DNA from: Sphingobacterium sp. PCS056
GTDB lineage: Bacteria > Bacteroidota > Bacteroidia > Sphingobacteriales > Sphingobacteriaceae
NCBI RefSeq assembly: GCF_023273895.1
Contig: NZ_CP096883.1
Location: forward strand, 434,001-498,000
Direction: 5' to 3'
Length of the DNA stretch: 64,000 nucleotides
Positions 44,198 to 53,586 of the stretch are shown here, one piece after another (the stretch's first letter is position 1; each line of letters opens with the position of its first letter). The position numbers and the translations under genes are program-made. The notes beneath the pieces were generated by a model. That model saw nothing but the letters and a program-made list of their open reading frames with translations. It was not told where the DNA came from and did no database searches.

Positions 44198-45412
44198 TTA
44201 AACCTTAACGTATATTTTCTTTTTGTCCAAATAGTAACAGATCACCCACATAAAAGCAAGAAAACATAAAGAATAAAAAAATGACCCCACTTCAGGAGGT
44301 CCTGGAAATGGTTTACAAATATGAGTATAAAACCATGTAAAACCACTCGTATATACCTGCGTTCCATCCTCACCAACGCCATTTGGAATGCGGATGAGTC
44401 CAACCAAACGAGGTAGCACACCACTCAAAACAAATATGAAGAGTGGATTTTTACCAAAAACATCAAAAAACTTGGTTAAACCATTTTTCACTCCTTGCAC
44501 CTCAATAAACCAAATCATCCCTCCGATCGTCATGATACCTAGCCCTGTAGTATATAGTACATACGAGCTTGTCCATATTTTTTTATTGATCGGAAATCCT
44601 AATGACCAGATCCACGCCAAGACAACCAATATAAAACCAGTAACAAATAAACCCGAAAGCAATTTAAAATGAGGCTCATTACTCGTAGGAACTTTAGACC
44701 ATAACCAATCCACCTGTCCCTGCTTTTTAATAAATGTACCAGCCAAATAACCAAATACCACTTGCACAATCGCTGGCAAAGTACTCATCAGACCCTCCGG
44801 ATCAAAAGGCACACCCTCCCCTTTATAGATATGTGCGATTCCCAATAATTTGATATCAATAGAAGTTCCAAACCAGCCCGCTAAACTATAAGGATCACCA
44901 GGCTGTCCTGCAAAAGCACAGATAGCCCAATAAGCCAATAAGATAATTGTTGAAATCCAGATCAACGCTTTCTCTTTAAAATAATAAGCTAATATAGAAG
45001 CAAAACAATACGCCAAAGCAATGCGTTGCAAAACCCCAAAAATTCGAATTCCTTTTTCTGGATTCTCCGGATTGACCCAATGCTTAAACCCCAGTGTATC
45101 CCCACTCCATTGAATAAAAGGAGCCCAGTTCAAAAATAAACCAATGGCAAATATTAAAATAGTTCTTTTGATTACCTTTTTCCAAAACATAGCATCACCA
45201 GCCTCCTGAAGACGAGGGATGACAAAAGACATCGCATTACCGACAGCAAATAAGAAAAAAGGAAAAACCAAATCAGTAGGTGTACAACCGTGCCAGCTGG
45301 CATGTTGTAAAGGAGCGAACATATGTGCCCATGTTCCGGGATTGTTGACCATAATCATCAGAGCAACTGTCGCTCCTCGAAATACATCAAGTGAATAATA
45401 ACGTTGTTTCAT
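44198..45412 (-). CDS. Membrane acyltransferase of the HGSNAT/DUF5009 type
   Basis: This 404-residue protein has about ten to twelve membrane helices. It opens with RYYSLDVFRGATVALMIMVNN and continues with HASWHGCTPTDLVFPFFLFA, the signature of proteins related to heparan-alpha-glucosaminide N-acetyltransferase (DUF5009, NAGS-like). The lysosomal relative transfers acetyl groups across a membrane using an active-site histidine; a histidine is present here in the same block. Bacterial members occur in polysaccharide-utilisation loci, and it is placed between a GH92 gene and two SusCD sets. The acceptor sugar is unknown, and the acyltransferase role is inferred from family. Confidence 0.85.
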   Translation of the reverse strand: MKQRYYSLDVFRGATVALMIMVNNPGTWAHMFAPLQHASWHGCTPTDLVFPFFLFAVGNAMSFVIPRLQEAGDAMFWKKVIKRTILIFAIGLFLNWAPFIQWSGDTLGFKHWVNPENPEKGIRIFGVLQRIALAYCFASILAYYFKEKALIWISTIILLAYWAICAFAGQPGDPYSLAGWFGTSIDIKLLGIAHIYKGEGVPFDPEGLMSTLPAIVQVVFGYLAGTFIKKQGQVDWLWSKVPTSNEPHFKLLSGLFVTGFILVVLAWIWSLGFPINKKIWTSSYVLYTTGLGIMTIGGMIWFIEVQGVKNGLTKFFDVFGKNPLFIFVLSGVLPRLVGLIRIPNGVGEDGTQVYTSGFTWFYTHICKPFPGPPEVGSFFYSLCFLAFMWVICYYLDKKKIYVKV

Positions 45413-45430
45413 AATCTAGATTGTTTAAGC

Positions 45431-45438
45431 CAAAGATA
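45431..45438 (-). promoter_or_regulatory. Promoter -7 box of the HGSNAT-type gene
   Basis: The minus strand reads TATCTTTG, an exact TAnnTTTG box, 18 bp before the ATG at 45412. Confidence 0.6.
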
Positions 45439-45668
45439 TTCTTTTTAGAACAGAAAAAAAGCCTCGTTTTCGTTTGGCAACGCCAAAAAAGCAACAATCT
45501 GCAAAACAAAAAACCATATAGTTAGCAAAACACTTAAAAAATAACATTAAATATTTTTTTTAAGCATGCTATATTCAGTATAAAACTTTTGAAAATTATA
45601 AAGTATAAACATCAAAAATATTGGTAAAAAATAAATAAGAGTGCCATACTTATTAAAAAACATTATAA

Positions 45669-45704
45669 AGTTCTTGTAATTATAAAAGAATTTACATTTC
45701 TTTA
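45669..45704 (+). promoter_or_regulatory. Conserved promoter-like element of the first ROK-SusCD copy
   Basis: AGTTCTTGTA contains a TTG (45674-45676) followed after 20 bp by TTTCTTTA (45697-45704), a weak -7 box. The element AAAGTTCTTGTA is shared with the second copy at 53524-53535, which argues that both operons use the same promoter logic. Confidence 0.4.
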
Positions 45705-45741
45705 CCCCCTATAAAGCGATAACCTGAGTATAATCAATATA

Positions 45742-46917
45742 ATGAATATCCAAATTTTAAAAGCACTATACTTTCAAGAATCACAATCAATTGCACAGTT
45801 AAGTAAAACTTTTAACAAAAGCATCCCCATTGTTACAAAAGCAATAAATTCTTTATTAGAACAAAAGCTTATTGAGGAAAGCGGATTTGCTGTTTCAACT
45901 GGAGGACGCCGGGCTATTCAATTTAAAGTAAACAACAATCTTTCACACCATATGCTTGTGATCGTACTTGACCAATTTTATACATCTATCCATATATTTA
46001 ATATTGAAAATAAAGTTATTGCACAAATTACAGATCAATACAATCCTCTTGCATGCAGCTCCAGTGCATTAAAAAACATCATTCATTATACCGAACAATT
46101 AGTCGTTCAATCTCAAATTCCATTAGCAAATTTTATGGCCGTCGGTATCAGTATGCCTGGATTTGTAGATAATGAGAAAGGAGTCAATGATTCATATGAT
46201 AAAAATTGTAATCTTCATCATATAAAAAGACATATTGAAGATCATTTTAAAATTCCTACCATCATTGAAAATGATTCCACCTGCATTGCTTTTGCTGAAC
46301 AAAAATTTGGTCTTGCCATAAATACCAATAGCGCATTGGTGGTTAATTTAAATTGGGGAGTAGGTTTAGGTATGATCGTGAATGGCCAGATATTTAAAGG
46401 ATCAAGCGGTTATGCGGGAGAGTTCAGTCATATTCCATTGAGCACGAGCAATCTACTATGTTCATGTGGGAAAAATGGTTGTTTAGAAGTTGAAGCATCC
46501 TTAAGCGCTGCTGTAAAAAATGTAGAGCTCGCCTTAAGCTCAGGAGAAAAATCAAGTTTAGAATCCGAGAAATATCAAGATTTATTAGCACAAGGTGATG
46601 CATTATTGGAAAATGCGCTCCAAGGTGATCAATTGGCAATAGCCAGTCTTGGAAAGATTGGTTACATGCTAGGTAAAGGAATTGCCACCTTGATTCATAT
46701 CCTAAATCCAGAAGTCATTATTATCAGCGGAAGAGGTGCTAAAGCAGGCACCGTCTTAATGCCCCAGATTCAAACGGCTGTCAATGAATTTTGCATACCG
46801 AGATTGGCAAGTGCCACGCAATTAAAAATATCAGAAATGAACAAACATGCGCAGAGCCTTGGAACTGCAGCCTTTATTATAGAAAACACATTGCAAAACC
46901 TTATAAAAACAGACTAA
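45742..46917 (+). CDS. ROK-family transcriptional regulator, copy 1
   Basis: This 391-residue protein has an N-terminal winged helix (LKALYFQESQSIAQLSKTFN and onward) and a ROK sugar-kinase-like domain, the NagC/Mlc plan. The zinc motif CSCGKNGCLEVEAS and the histidine block GYAGEFSHIPL are present, as is NDSTCIAFAEQKFG with the aspartate used by ROK kinases. The first phosphate loop DxGxT is degenerate (VLDQFYTSIHIF), so it is more likely a regulator than a kinase. It is 23 bp upstream of SusC copy 1 and looks co-transcribed with it. The sugar signal is unknown. A closely similar copy lies at 53587. Confidence 0.9.
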   Translation: MNIQILKALYFQESQSIAQLSKTFNKSIPIVTKAINSLLEQKLIEESGFAVSTGGRRAIQFKVNNNLSHHMLVIVLDQFYTSIHIFNIENKVIAQITDQYNPLACSSSALKNIIHYTEQLVVQSQIPLANFMAVGISMPGFVDNEKGVNDSYDKNCNLHHIKRHIEDHFKIPTIIENDSTCIAFAEQKFGLAINTNSALVVNLNWGVGLGMIVNGQIFKGSSGYAGEFSHIPLSTSNLLCSCGKNGCLEVEASLSAAVKNVELALSSGEKSSLESEKYQDLLAQGDALLENALQGDQLAIASLGKIGYMLGKGIATLIHILNPEVIIISGRGAKAGTVLMPQIQTAVNEFCIPRLASATQLKISEMNKHAQSLGTAAFIIENTLQNLIKTD

Positions 46918-46926
46918 ATTAAAATT

Positions 46927-47036
46927 TTCAACCAATTCGTATGAGTTATTTTTACAAAAAAAGTGCGGGATTAGCATTATGCACTTTATTTAGTGCATCG
47001 TCCTTATTCGCACAGCAATCTATTACAGGAAAGGTA
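46927..47036 (+). repeat. Duplicated block at the SusC start, copy 1
   Basis: These 110 bp, from 14 bases before the SusC start codon through the signal peptide, match the block at 54771-54880 almost base for base. The few differences seen by eye are mostly single substitutions. Similarity continues at protein level through the carboxypeptidase-like domain and then falls. Confidence 0.8.
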
Positions 47037-50000
47037 GTAGATGCCAAAGGACCTGTATCAGGTGTAACCGTTTCTGTAAAAGGAACATCGCGCGCTGCAC
47101 AGACAAGTGCAAACGGCACCTTTACTATTCAAGCCGCACAAGGTGAAACGCTACGCTTCACGAACGTAGGGTACAAATCTTCCGAAATTATTGTTGGATC
47201 AACTAAAACGATTAATGTAACCCTTAATGAAGATGCTTCAGCTTTAGAAGAAGTTGTAGTGACAGCCATGGGCATTAAACGTGACGCCAAAGCATTGGGA
47301 TACGCGGTAAGCAATATCAAGTCAGAAGAAATTACAAAAGCTGGAAATACAAACTTTGGATCTGCTTTATATGGAAAAGCACCTGGCGTAAAGATTACCA
47401 CTGCCCCTGGAGGATCTGCTAGTGCTGTGAATGTACAAATACGTGGAATCAATTCGTTGAATTACCAACGTCAACCATTATATGTTGTCGACGGAATCAT
47501 CATTCGTAATGATCAACAGAATGGTGCTGGTGGTGCGAATAATAACAATTTCAACAATGACCAGCGGATCCGAGGAAATGGCATGTTAGATATCAACCCA
47601 TCAGACATCGATAATATATCCATCTTAAAAGGTGCAGCTGCAAGTGCACTATATGGTTCTGACGCAGCAAGTGGCGTTATTGTTATTACAACAAAAAAAG
47701 GAACAAAAGGTCGAGGTCTTGGTGTAGATTTCAATTACAATGGCTCATTAGAGAGAGCTGCTTTTCTTCCAAAATTTCAAAACGAGTACGGCCCAGGTTA
47801 TGACGCGACCATCAACACAACAAATGGTGCAACTGCCGAAGGTTGGATTGCAGATCCCAAATCTCCATCAGGAAGAAGACCTTATTTCAGATCGTATGGT
47901 AGTTTTGGACCTAAATTTACCGGAGAAGATGTTTTATGGTGGGATGGTCAAGTGAGACCTTATGTCGCTCGTGAAAACAACTATTATGACGTATTTGACA
48001 AAGGTTACAATTCAACAGCAAATGTTGGGATATCCAATCAAACTGAAAAACTAAATTACCGCTTAAGCGCAACCCGTATGGACTATAAAAGTACAAGTCC
48101 AGGTAGCAAGCAAAATAAAAACACATTTAATTTAAATAGCTCCCTTAAGCTGAGCGATAAAATATCAACAGATATCGTTGCCAACTACATCAATACCAAC
48201 ACACATAACCGTACTTATTTACTCGGAAATGTGTTGGGAAGTTTTGATGGATTTTTCAGTAGAACAGAAGATATGGCAGCAATGAAAAATGCCTATCAAA
48301 CCTCAGATGGATATAAATATTCAAAGTACGGAACAGGACGTCCAGAAGACTTTATTTATACTATGAGAGCATCAAATCTTTTAGATTATTTTTGGAATCA
48401 ATACAAAAATAGTTACGATGAGATTGAAAACCGTCTCTTGACTAGTGCTACATTAAATTGGGATATTGTCAATCATTTAAAATTTCGTGGAAGAATTGGT
48501 AATGACTTTACATCAGCAACTAGCACTAACAAGCAGTATAATGAGAATGCCACCATCTATAATGCCTCAGACAGAAGTACAGGTGGATATGCTACAACAA
48601 AAGGTGCTTATTCTATATTGTATGGAGATTTAATGATGACTTATAGCAACAAAATCAATCAGGATTTTGACTATTCAGCAAGTGTTGGTTTCCAGTCACG
48701 TTCAGAAAATTATGACGATCAATATTCCAGTACAGAAGCCGGTTTAGTTACAGAAAACTGGTTTAGTATCAGTAACAGTTTAGCACAACCATTAACAACA
48801 AACAATCGCAAGGAAATGCTTAAATATGCGTACTTTGGATCACTAAATGTGGGATATAAAGGTTATGCTTATCTTGATGGTACTTATCGCTCAGAATATT
48901 CTTCTACGCTTCCTTCACAAAACAATAATTATCAATATGGTTCCGTTAGCGGAAGTTTTATCTTCAGTGACGCATTCAACTTAAAATCAGATAAATTCTC
49001 CTACGGTAAGCTACGCGCTTCATACGGTATTGTTGGAAATGATGCCGCAATTTATGAAGCCAACATCGCTTATACACAAGCACCTTTATTAACGGTAAAT
49101 GGAGCCATACCGTCATTAACATATAAAAACAGATATGGTAATTTAGACCTTAAACCAGAGCGAAAATATGAGATGGAATTTGGGTTAGAATTAAAATTCT
49201 TAAAGAACAGATTAGGACTAGATGTAAGTTATTATAATAATTACATCGAAAATCAAATCCTAGGCTTAACAACTCCATCATCTACCGGAGCGACTTCCCA
49301 AATCCTAAACATTGGAAAAATAGCTAATAATGGGTTAGAATTATCTTTAAATGGTACACCAATCCAAAATGATAATTTTACATGGACTTCAAGACTAAAC
49401 TATTCATTCAATAATTCTCGGGTAAAAGAATTAATGGCTGGTGTTAACGAACTTGTTTTTTATAGTGCCGATGCCAATTCATTAAAAATAACGGCAAAAG
49501 CTGGTGAAAAACTAGGTAATATCTATGTTTATGACATTGCAAAAGATAATAATGGCAATAATTTAATTTCAGATGAAGGCTATTATGTAATAGACAAAAC
49601 CAAATACAAAATGGTCGGTAACATTATGCCTAAAGCGATTGGCGGATGGACAAATACATTCACCTACAAAAATTTCATGTTAGACTTTACCGCTGATTAC
49701 CGATTTGGAGGTAAGATGGTTTCTGAAAATTTAAAATATGGAATGGCTTCTGGTCTATATGAAAACACGCTTCCATATAGAGAAACGGGAGTAACATTGC
49801 CCGGAGTTAATGCCAATACAGGTAAAACAAATGATGTGCATTTAAGCGGTGCAGAATATTATTTCAATACATTTAACTGGGGAGATGATTCGTGGTCTGA
49901 GAAGGGTGCCGTTTACGACAATGACTTTATTAAATTGAGAGAATTATCCATTGGTTACCGTATTCCAGATAGCTTTACAAAGAAAATAAAAATGAACAAT

Positions 50001-50165
50001 CTAAGATTTTCATTAATTGGTAGAAACCTTTTTTACATCTATAGAACTTTAGAAAATCTAGATCCAGAGGCACCAGTTGGAAACGCGTGGTGGTCACAAG
50101 GAGTGGATGTTGGTTCATCAGCCGCGACAAGAAGTTTTGGTTTTTCATTAAATGCAAACTTTTAA
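46941..50165 (+). CDS. SusC/RagA-family TonB-linked outer membrane protein, copy 1
   Basis: This 1074-residue protein imports glycan fragments through the outer membrane with TonB energy and a SusD lid. It has a signal peptide (SAGLALCTLFSASSLFAQQ), then a carboxypeptidase-regulatory-like domain (about residues 25-100), a TonB-box-like EEVVVTAMGIKR, a plug with YGKAPGVKITTAPGG and VQIRGINSLNYQRQPLYVVD, and a 22-strand-type barrel ending in FSLNANF. There is no N-terminal STN domain, so it should not signal through an anti-sigma factor. It is followed after 19 bp by its SusD partner. Confidence 0.95.
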   Translation: MSYFYKKSAGLALCTLFSASSLFAQQSITGKVVDAKGPVSGVTVSVKGTSRAAQTSANGTFTIQAAQGETLRFTNVGYKSSEIIVGSTKTINVTLNEDASALEEVVVTAMGIKRDAKALGYAVSNIKSEEITKAGNTNFGSALYGKAPGVKITTAPGGSASAVNVQIRGINSLNYQRQPLYVVDGIIIRNDQQNGAGGANNNNFNNDQRIRGNGMLDINPSDIDNISILKGAAASALYGSDAASGVIVITTKKGTKGRGLGVDFNYNGSLERAAFLPKFQNEYGPGYDATINTTNGATAEGWIADPKSPSGRRPYFRSYGSFGPKFTGEDVLWWDGQVRPYVARENNYYDVFDKGYNSTANVGISNQTEKLNYRLSATRMDYKSTSPGSKQNKNTFNLNSSLKLSDKISTDIVANYINTNTHNRTYLLGNVLGSFDGFFSRTEDMAAMKNAYQTSDGYKYSKYGTGRPEDFIYTMRASNLLDYFWNQYKNSYDEIENRLLTSATLNWDIVNHLKFRGRIGNDFTSATSTNKQYNENATIYNASDRSTGGYATTKGAYSILYGDLMMTYSNKINQDFDYSASVGFQSRSENYDDQYSSTEAGLVTENWFSISNSLAQPLTTNNRKEMLKYAYFGSLNVGYKGYAYLDGTYRSEYSSTLPSQNNNYQYGSVSGSFIFSDAFNLKSDKFSYGKLRASYGIVGNDAAIYEANIAYTQAPLLTVNGAIPSLTYKNRYGNLDLKPERKYEMEFGLELKFLKNRLGLDVSYYNNYIENQILGLTTPSSTGATSQILNIGKIANNGLELSLNGTPIQNDNFTWTSRLNYSFNNSRVKELMAGVNELVFYSADANSLKITAKAGEKLGNIYVYDIAKDNNGNNLISDEGYYVIDKTKYKMVGNIMPKAIGGWTNTFTYKNFMLDFTADYRFGGKMVSENLKYGMASGLYENTLPYRETGVTLPGVNANTGKTNDVHLSGAEYYFNTFNWGDDSWSEKGAVYDNDFIKLRELSIGYRIPDSFTKKIKMNNLRFSLIGRNLFYIYRTLENLDPEAPVGNAWWSQGVDVGSSAATRSFGFSLNANF

Positions 50166-50184
50166 TCATTAATCTAAGGAAATC

Positions 50185-51765
50185 ATGAAAAAAATATTCA
50201 TTGCTATAATTACATTAGTTACAGTCTTTTCGACATTGGTCAGCTGTAAAAAACAATTGGAAGACAAGTTCCAAAATCCCGATGCGACAGAAAAGGCTAG
50301 TGTATCGGCCTTCTTCGCAGAGCTTCTCAATAACGATCGTGTAAGACCATCATACTGGCATTACCGTACATTTATATTGTCCAATCAAGCAATTTATACA
50401 CAGACGGCATCTTTTACACCGTCAAACTCCATGTATCAGCCAAGCGATAGTTATTCCTATCAATATTGGACTGATTTTTATGCCCCTGGTGTGTTGGGCA
50501 TATATCGCTCTATGGAAAAAGCTTATGACGCGCTTCCAGAAGCACAACAATCTAGTGCTAAAGTAATCCTTCAGGCAGCCAAAGTTGTCATGTACGATGA
50601 AGCATCCAAATTAATTGACAATTTTGGAGATATACCATTTAGTGAAGCTGGGAGTTTACCCGCTACAAATGAGATTAAATTACCAAAATTTGATGAACAA
50701 AAGGAATTGTACTATCAGTTTATAGCAGATTTAAAAGAAATCAATACGTATTTTACAACGGCACAATCTTCCGCTGAATTTAGTAAATATGATATCCTTA
50801 ATAAGGGAAATATTACTAAATGGAGAAAATATACAAACTCATTGAGACTACGATTATTAATGAGAATTTCCAACGTTGATGAAGCAAAAGCAAGAACTGA
50901 AATTTTGGAAATATTAAACAATCCTGGTCAATACCCACTTACAGACGGTGATAATGATGCTAATTACAAACCCGATCAATCCGATATCTTATTAGCCCCT
51001 TTGACTAACAACACCTCAACATTAAGACAAGCTTTGATTGAAGGCACCAATCATTACGCAACAGACTATATGTTAAATAAAGTGATGTTACCTTCAAAAG
51101 ATCCGCGTATTCCAGTATTTTACGATAAATTTGGAAAAACAGTTGATGGAAAATTTGTGGCAAACAAAGAATATAAAGCGATGCCAATTACTTTTACTTC
51201 AGTTGAAGTAGAGCAAAACTTTGCACTTTATTCGATTTTAGATTCTACCACTTTTGCTGATAACAAGAGATTACCGGGGATCGTTTTTTCTGCAAGTGAA
51301 ACAAATTTTATAAAAGCAGAAGCACAATTGAGATGGGGTTCAGCAGCTTTGGCAAAAGAAGCTTACAACACGGCAGTAAAACAATCAATATCATTTTATT
51401 ATTATTTAAATAGTATAAATGATGTAGAACTGAAAAAGGAAACCAAACCTACTGAAAGTATGATTGCCGATTTTGTTGATAACTCATCAATCAAATTTAC
51501 TGGAAATACAAATAAAGATCTAGAATTGATCTTAACTCAAAAATGGTTACACTACGGATTTCTTCAGGCTCAACAAGCTTGGGCCGAATTGAGAAGAACA
51601 GGATATCCTGTATTAACATTCCCGGTTGCTGGATTAGTCAATTTTGCAAATCCACCGATGCGCTTAAACTATCCTTCTGAAGAAACTGCGAACAATAGTA
51701 AAAATTATGAAGCAGTAAAAGCAAAAGATACCAGAACAACAAAAATATTCTGGGACGTCAATTAA
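50185..51765 (+). CDS. SusD/RagB-family glycan-binding lipoprotein, copy 1
   Basis: This 526-residue surface lipoprotein has a lipobox (TVFSTLVSCKKQ) and the all-helical tetratricopeptide-like SusD fold. It is the lid that binds glycan before passage through the SusC partner encoded just upstream. Recognisable blocks are DEASKLIDNFGDIPFSEAG, KWRKYTNSLRLRLLMRIS, LPGIVFSASETNFIKAEAQL and the C-terminal AWAELRRTGYPVLTFP. It belongs to the SusD-like group with the short N-terminus. A terminator 22 bp after the stop lies before the fucosidase gene, so the latter may be expressed at a lower level or on its own. Confidence 0.94.
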   Translation: MKKIFIAIITLVTVFSTLVSCKKQLEDKFQNPDATEKASVSAFFAELLNNDRVRPSYWHYRTFILSNQAIYTQTASFTPSNSMYQPSDSYSYQYWTDFYAPGVLGIYRSMEKAYDALPEAQQSSAKVILQAAKVVMYDEASKLIDNFGDIPFSEAGSLPATNEIKLPKFDEQKELYYQFIADLKEINTYFTTAQSSAEFSKYDILNKGNITKWRKYTNSLRLRLLMRISNVDEAKARTEILEILNNPGQYPLTDGDNDANYKPDQSDILLAPLTNNTSTLRQALIEGTNHYATDYMLNKVMLPSKDPRIPVFYDKFGKTVDGKFVANKEYKAMPITFTSVEVEQNFALYSILDSTTFADNKRLPGIVFSASETNFIKAEAQLRWGSAALAKEAYNTAVKQSISFYYYLNSINDVELKKETKPTESMIADFVDNSSIKFTGNTNKDLELILTQKWLHYGFLQAQQAWAELRRTGYPVLTFPVAGLVNFANPPMRLNYPSEETANNSKNYEAVKAKDTRTTKIFWDVN

Positions 51766-51787
51766 TTTTTAATACCTTTAAATACCA

Positions 51788-51816
51788 GAAAGCCACTCGC
51801 GTGGCTTTCTTTTTAT
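51788..51816 (+). terminator. Terminator after SusD copy 1
   Basis: AGAAAGCCAC pairs with GTGGCTTTCT around TCGC and is followed by a T run. Almost the same hairpin follows SusD copy 2 at 59714-59741. Confidence 0.85.
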
Positions 51817-51835
51817 AATCATACATTATAACCAT

Positions 51836-53269
51836 ATGAAATTAAAAAATATACTTACTATTGTATCCCTTATCTGTATGGGACAGTATAGCTTTGGTCA
51901 AGCGCACAATGTATCTTCAGGTTATCAAAAGCCAACCGATCCCATGGTCGTCGAAAATCTGGAACAATGGCAAGACATGAAATTCGGCCTTTTCATGCAT
52001 TGGGGCACATATAGTCAATGGGGTATTGTCGAAAGCTGGAGCTTATGTCCCGAAGACGAAGGCTGGACACAGCGCAAACCTGAACATGGAAAAAACTATT
52101 TCGATTATGTGAAGAATTACGAAAATCTACAAAAAACATTTAATCCAACAGATTTCAATCCTCAAAAATGGGCCGATGCAGCCAAAGCAGCAGGAATGAA
52201 ATATGTAGTATTCACGACTAAACATCACGATGGATTTGCCATGTTCGATACAAAAGAATCTGATTACAAAGTCACATCTCCCAATACACCATTTTCAACA
52301 AATCCAAAAGCAAATATCACCAAAGAAATATTCAGCACATTCAGAAATGATGGTTTTAAAATAGGGGCTTATTTTTCCAAACCAGATTGGCATACCGATT
52401 TTTATTGGTGGAATTATTTCCCGCCTAAAGATCGTAACGTAAATTACGACCCCGCAAAACACCCAGAAAGATGGGAGAAATTTAAAAACTATACATACAA
52501 TCAACTTAATGAACTTACTTCAGAATACGGAAAAGTAGATATCCTATGGTTAGATGGCGGATGGGTACGACCATTTAAAACCATTGACCCATCTGTCGAA
52601 TGGCAGCGTACCATTAAAGTGGAGCAGGATATTGATATGGATCGCATAGGTACTATGGCTCGTAAAAATCAACCTGGTATTATTGTCGTTGATCGCACTG
52701 TACCCGGCAAATGGGAAAATTATGTTACGCCAGAGCAGGCAATACCTGAACACACCTTAGATATACCTTGGGAAAGTTGTATCACCATGGGAGATTCTTT
52801 TAGCTATGTCCCCAATGATCAATATAAACCCACCAAAAAAATTGTGGAAACGTTGATCAAAATTATTGCAAGAGGAGGTAACTATCTTCTGAACATTGCT
52901 CCAGGACCAAATGGTGATTATGATCAAGCAGCTTATGATCGATTAAAAGAATTAGCGGCATGGATACAGATTAATCAAGGAGCCGTATATGCTACCCGTC
53001 CTGTTGCTCCTTTCCATGAAGGAGATTATTACTATACCAGAAGTAAAGACAGTAAAACACTTAATATATTTCATATTGTAGAAGGTGAAAGCTACCAGCA
53101 ACCCACACAATATGTCTTTAATCTGCCCGATCAATTCAAAATTAAAGATCTATCCATACTTGGTCATAAAGGAAAATTAAAATGGTCACAAAAAAACAAT
53201 CAAGTGACCGTTACAAATCCAAATACAAAATTAAATTATGCAACAGTAATTCAAATCAAGAGTAAATAA
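51836..53269 (+). CDS. GH29 alpha-L-fucosidase
   Basis: This 477-residue exported enzyme (signal peptide LKNILTIVSLICMGQYSFGQ) removes alpha-linked L-fucose from glycans. GH29 signatures are KFGLFMHWGTYSQWGIVESW, KYVVFTTKHHDGFAMFDTK and the nucleophile-bearing KVDILWLDGGWVRPF (aspartate in WLDGG). It also has VDRTVPGKWENYVTPEQ and a C-terminal beta-sandwich. The acid/base residue could not be placed with certainty by eye. It follows SusD copy 1 across a terminator; the ATG at 51836 lies 20 bp past it. Together with the SusCD set it implies use of fucosylated glycans. Confidence 0.93.
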   Translation: MKLKNILTIVSLICMGQYSFGQAHNVSSGYQKPTDPMVVENLEQWQDMKFGLFMHWGTYSQWGIVESWSLCPEDEGWTQRKPEHGKNYFDYVKNYENLQKTFNPTDFNPQKWADAAKAAGMKYVVFTTKHHDGFAMFDTKESDYKVTSPNTPFSTNPKANITKEIFSTFRNDGFKIGAYFSKPDWHTDFYWWNYFPPKDRNVNYDPAKHPERWEKFKNYTYNQLNELTSEYGKVDILWLDGGWVRPFKTIDPSVEWQRTIKVEQDIDMDRIGTMARKNQPGIIVVDRTVPGKWENYVTPEQAIPEHTLDIPWESCITMGDSFSYVPNDQYKPTKKIVETLIKIIARGGNYLLNIAPGPNGDYDQAAYDRLKELAAWIQINQGAVYATRPVAPFHEGDYYYTRSKDSKTLNIFHIVEGESYQQPTQYVFNLPDQFKIKDLSILGHKGKLKWSQKNNQVTVTNPNTKLNYATVIQIKSK

Positions 53270-53293
53270 AATATATTTTTCCAAATCATTTTC

Positions 53294-53326
53294 AAAGCCT
53301 ACTGTGATGCATCACAGTAGGCTTTT
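53294..53326 (+). terminator. Terminator after the fucosidase gene
   Basis: AAAGCCTACTGTGA and TCACAGTAGGCTTT pair perfectly around TGCA and run into TTTTTATATA. Confidence 0.9.
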
Positions 53327-53523
53327 TATATATACTGCCCTAGTATACTATTTTTTATAACGTATTTCTAAAAAAATAACATCAAAATAATATTTTGAAA
53401 AAGCCGGTTCAGACCTCTCTTCGTGCATAAAATAAAGACAAATCTTAAGTTAAATATTCCAAAAATATTTAAATCATATTAATTCCCATGTATAAGAAAA
53501 TTAACTTCTTAAAAAAAAGTAAA

Positions 53524-53561
53524 AAGTTCTTGTATCTTTTAATAATATTGTTGTAACTTTA
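53524..53561 (+). promoter_or_regulatory. Promoter of the second ROK-SusCD copy
   Basis: AAGTTCTTGTA (TTG at 53530-53532) is followed after 21 bp by TAACTTTA (53554-53561), close to TAnnTTTG. The upstream string is shared with the first copy. The leader to the ATG at 53587 is about 20 nt. Confidence 0.5.
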
Positions 53562-53586
53562 CTATTACGGAAAACCAATCCAAATT

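Larger units (their letters stand above)
45413..45741. other. Intergenic region upstream of the first ROK gene
   Basis: This 329-bp AT-rich stretch holds the acyltransferase promoter (minus, 45431-45438), a small TTTGGC/GCCAAA hairpin near 45475-45489 and, close to 45674, AAAGTTCTTGTA. The last string is also found upstream of the second ROK gene. No ORF or known RNA was seen. Confidence 0.6.
53270..53586. other. Intergenic region between the fucosidase and the second ROK gene
   Basis: The 317-bp stretch contains the fucosidase terminator (53294-53326), AT-rich sequence with an imperfect inverted repeat TTAAATATTCC/AAAAATATTTAA near 53451-53473, and a promoter just before the ROK gene. No ORF or known RNA was seen. 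Confidence 0.6.
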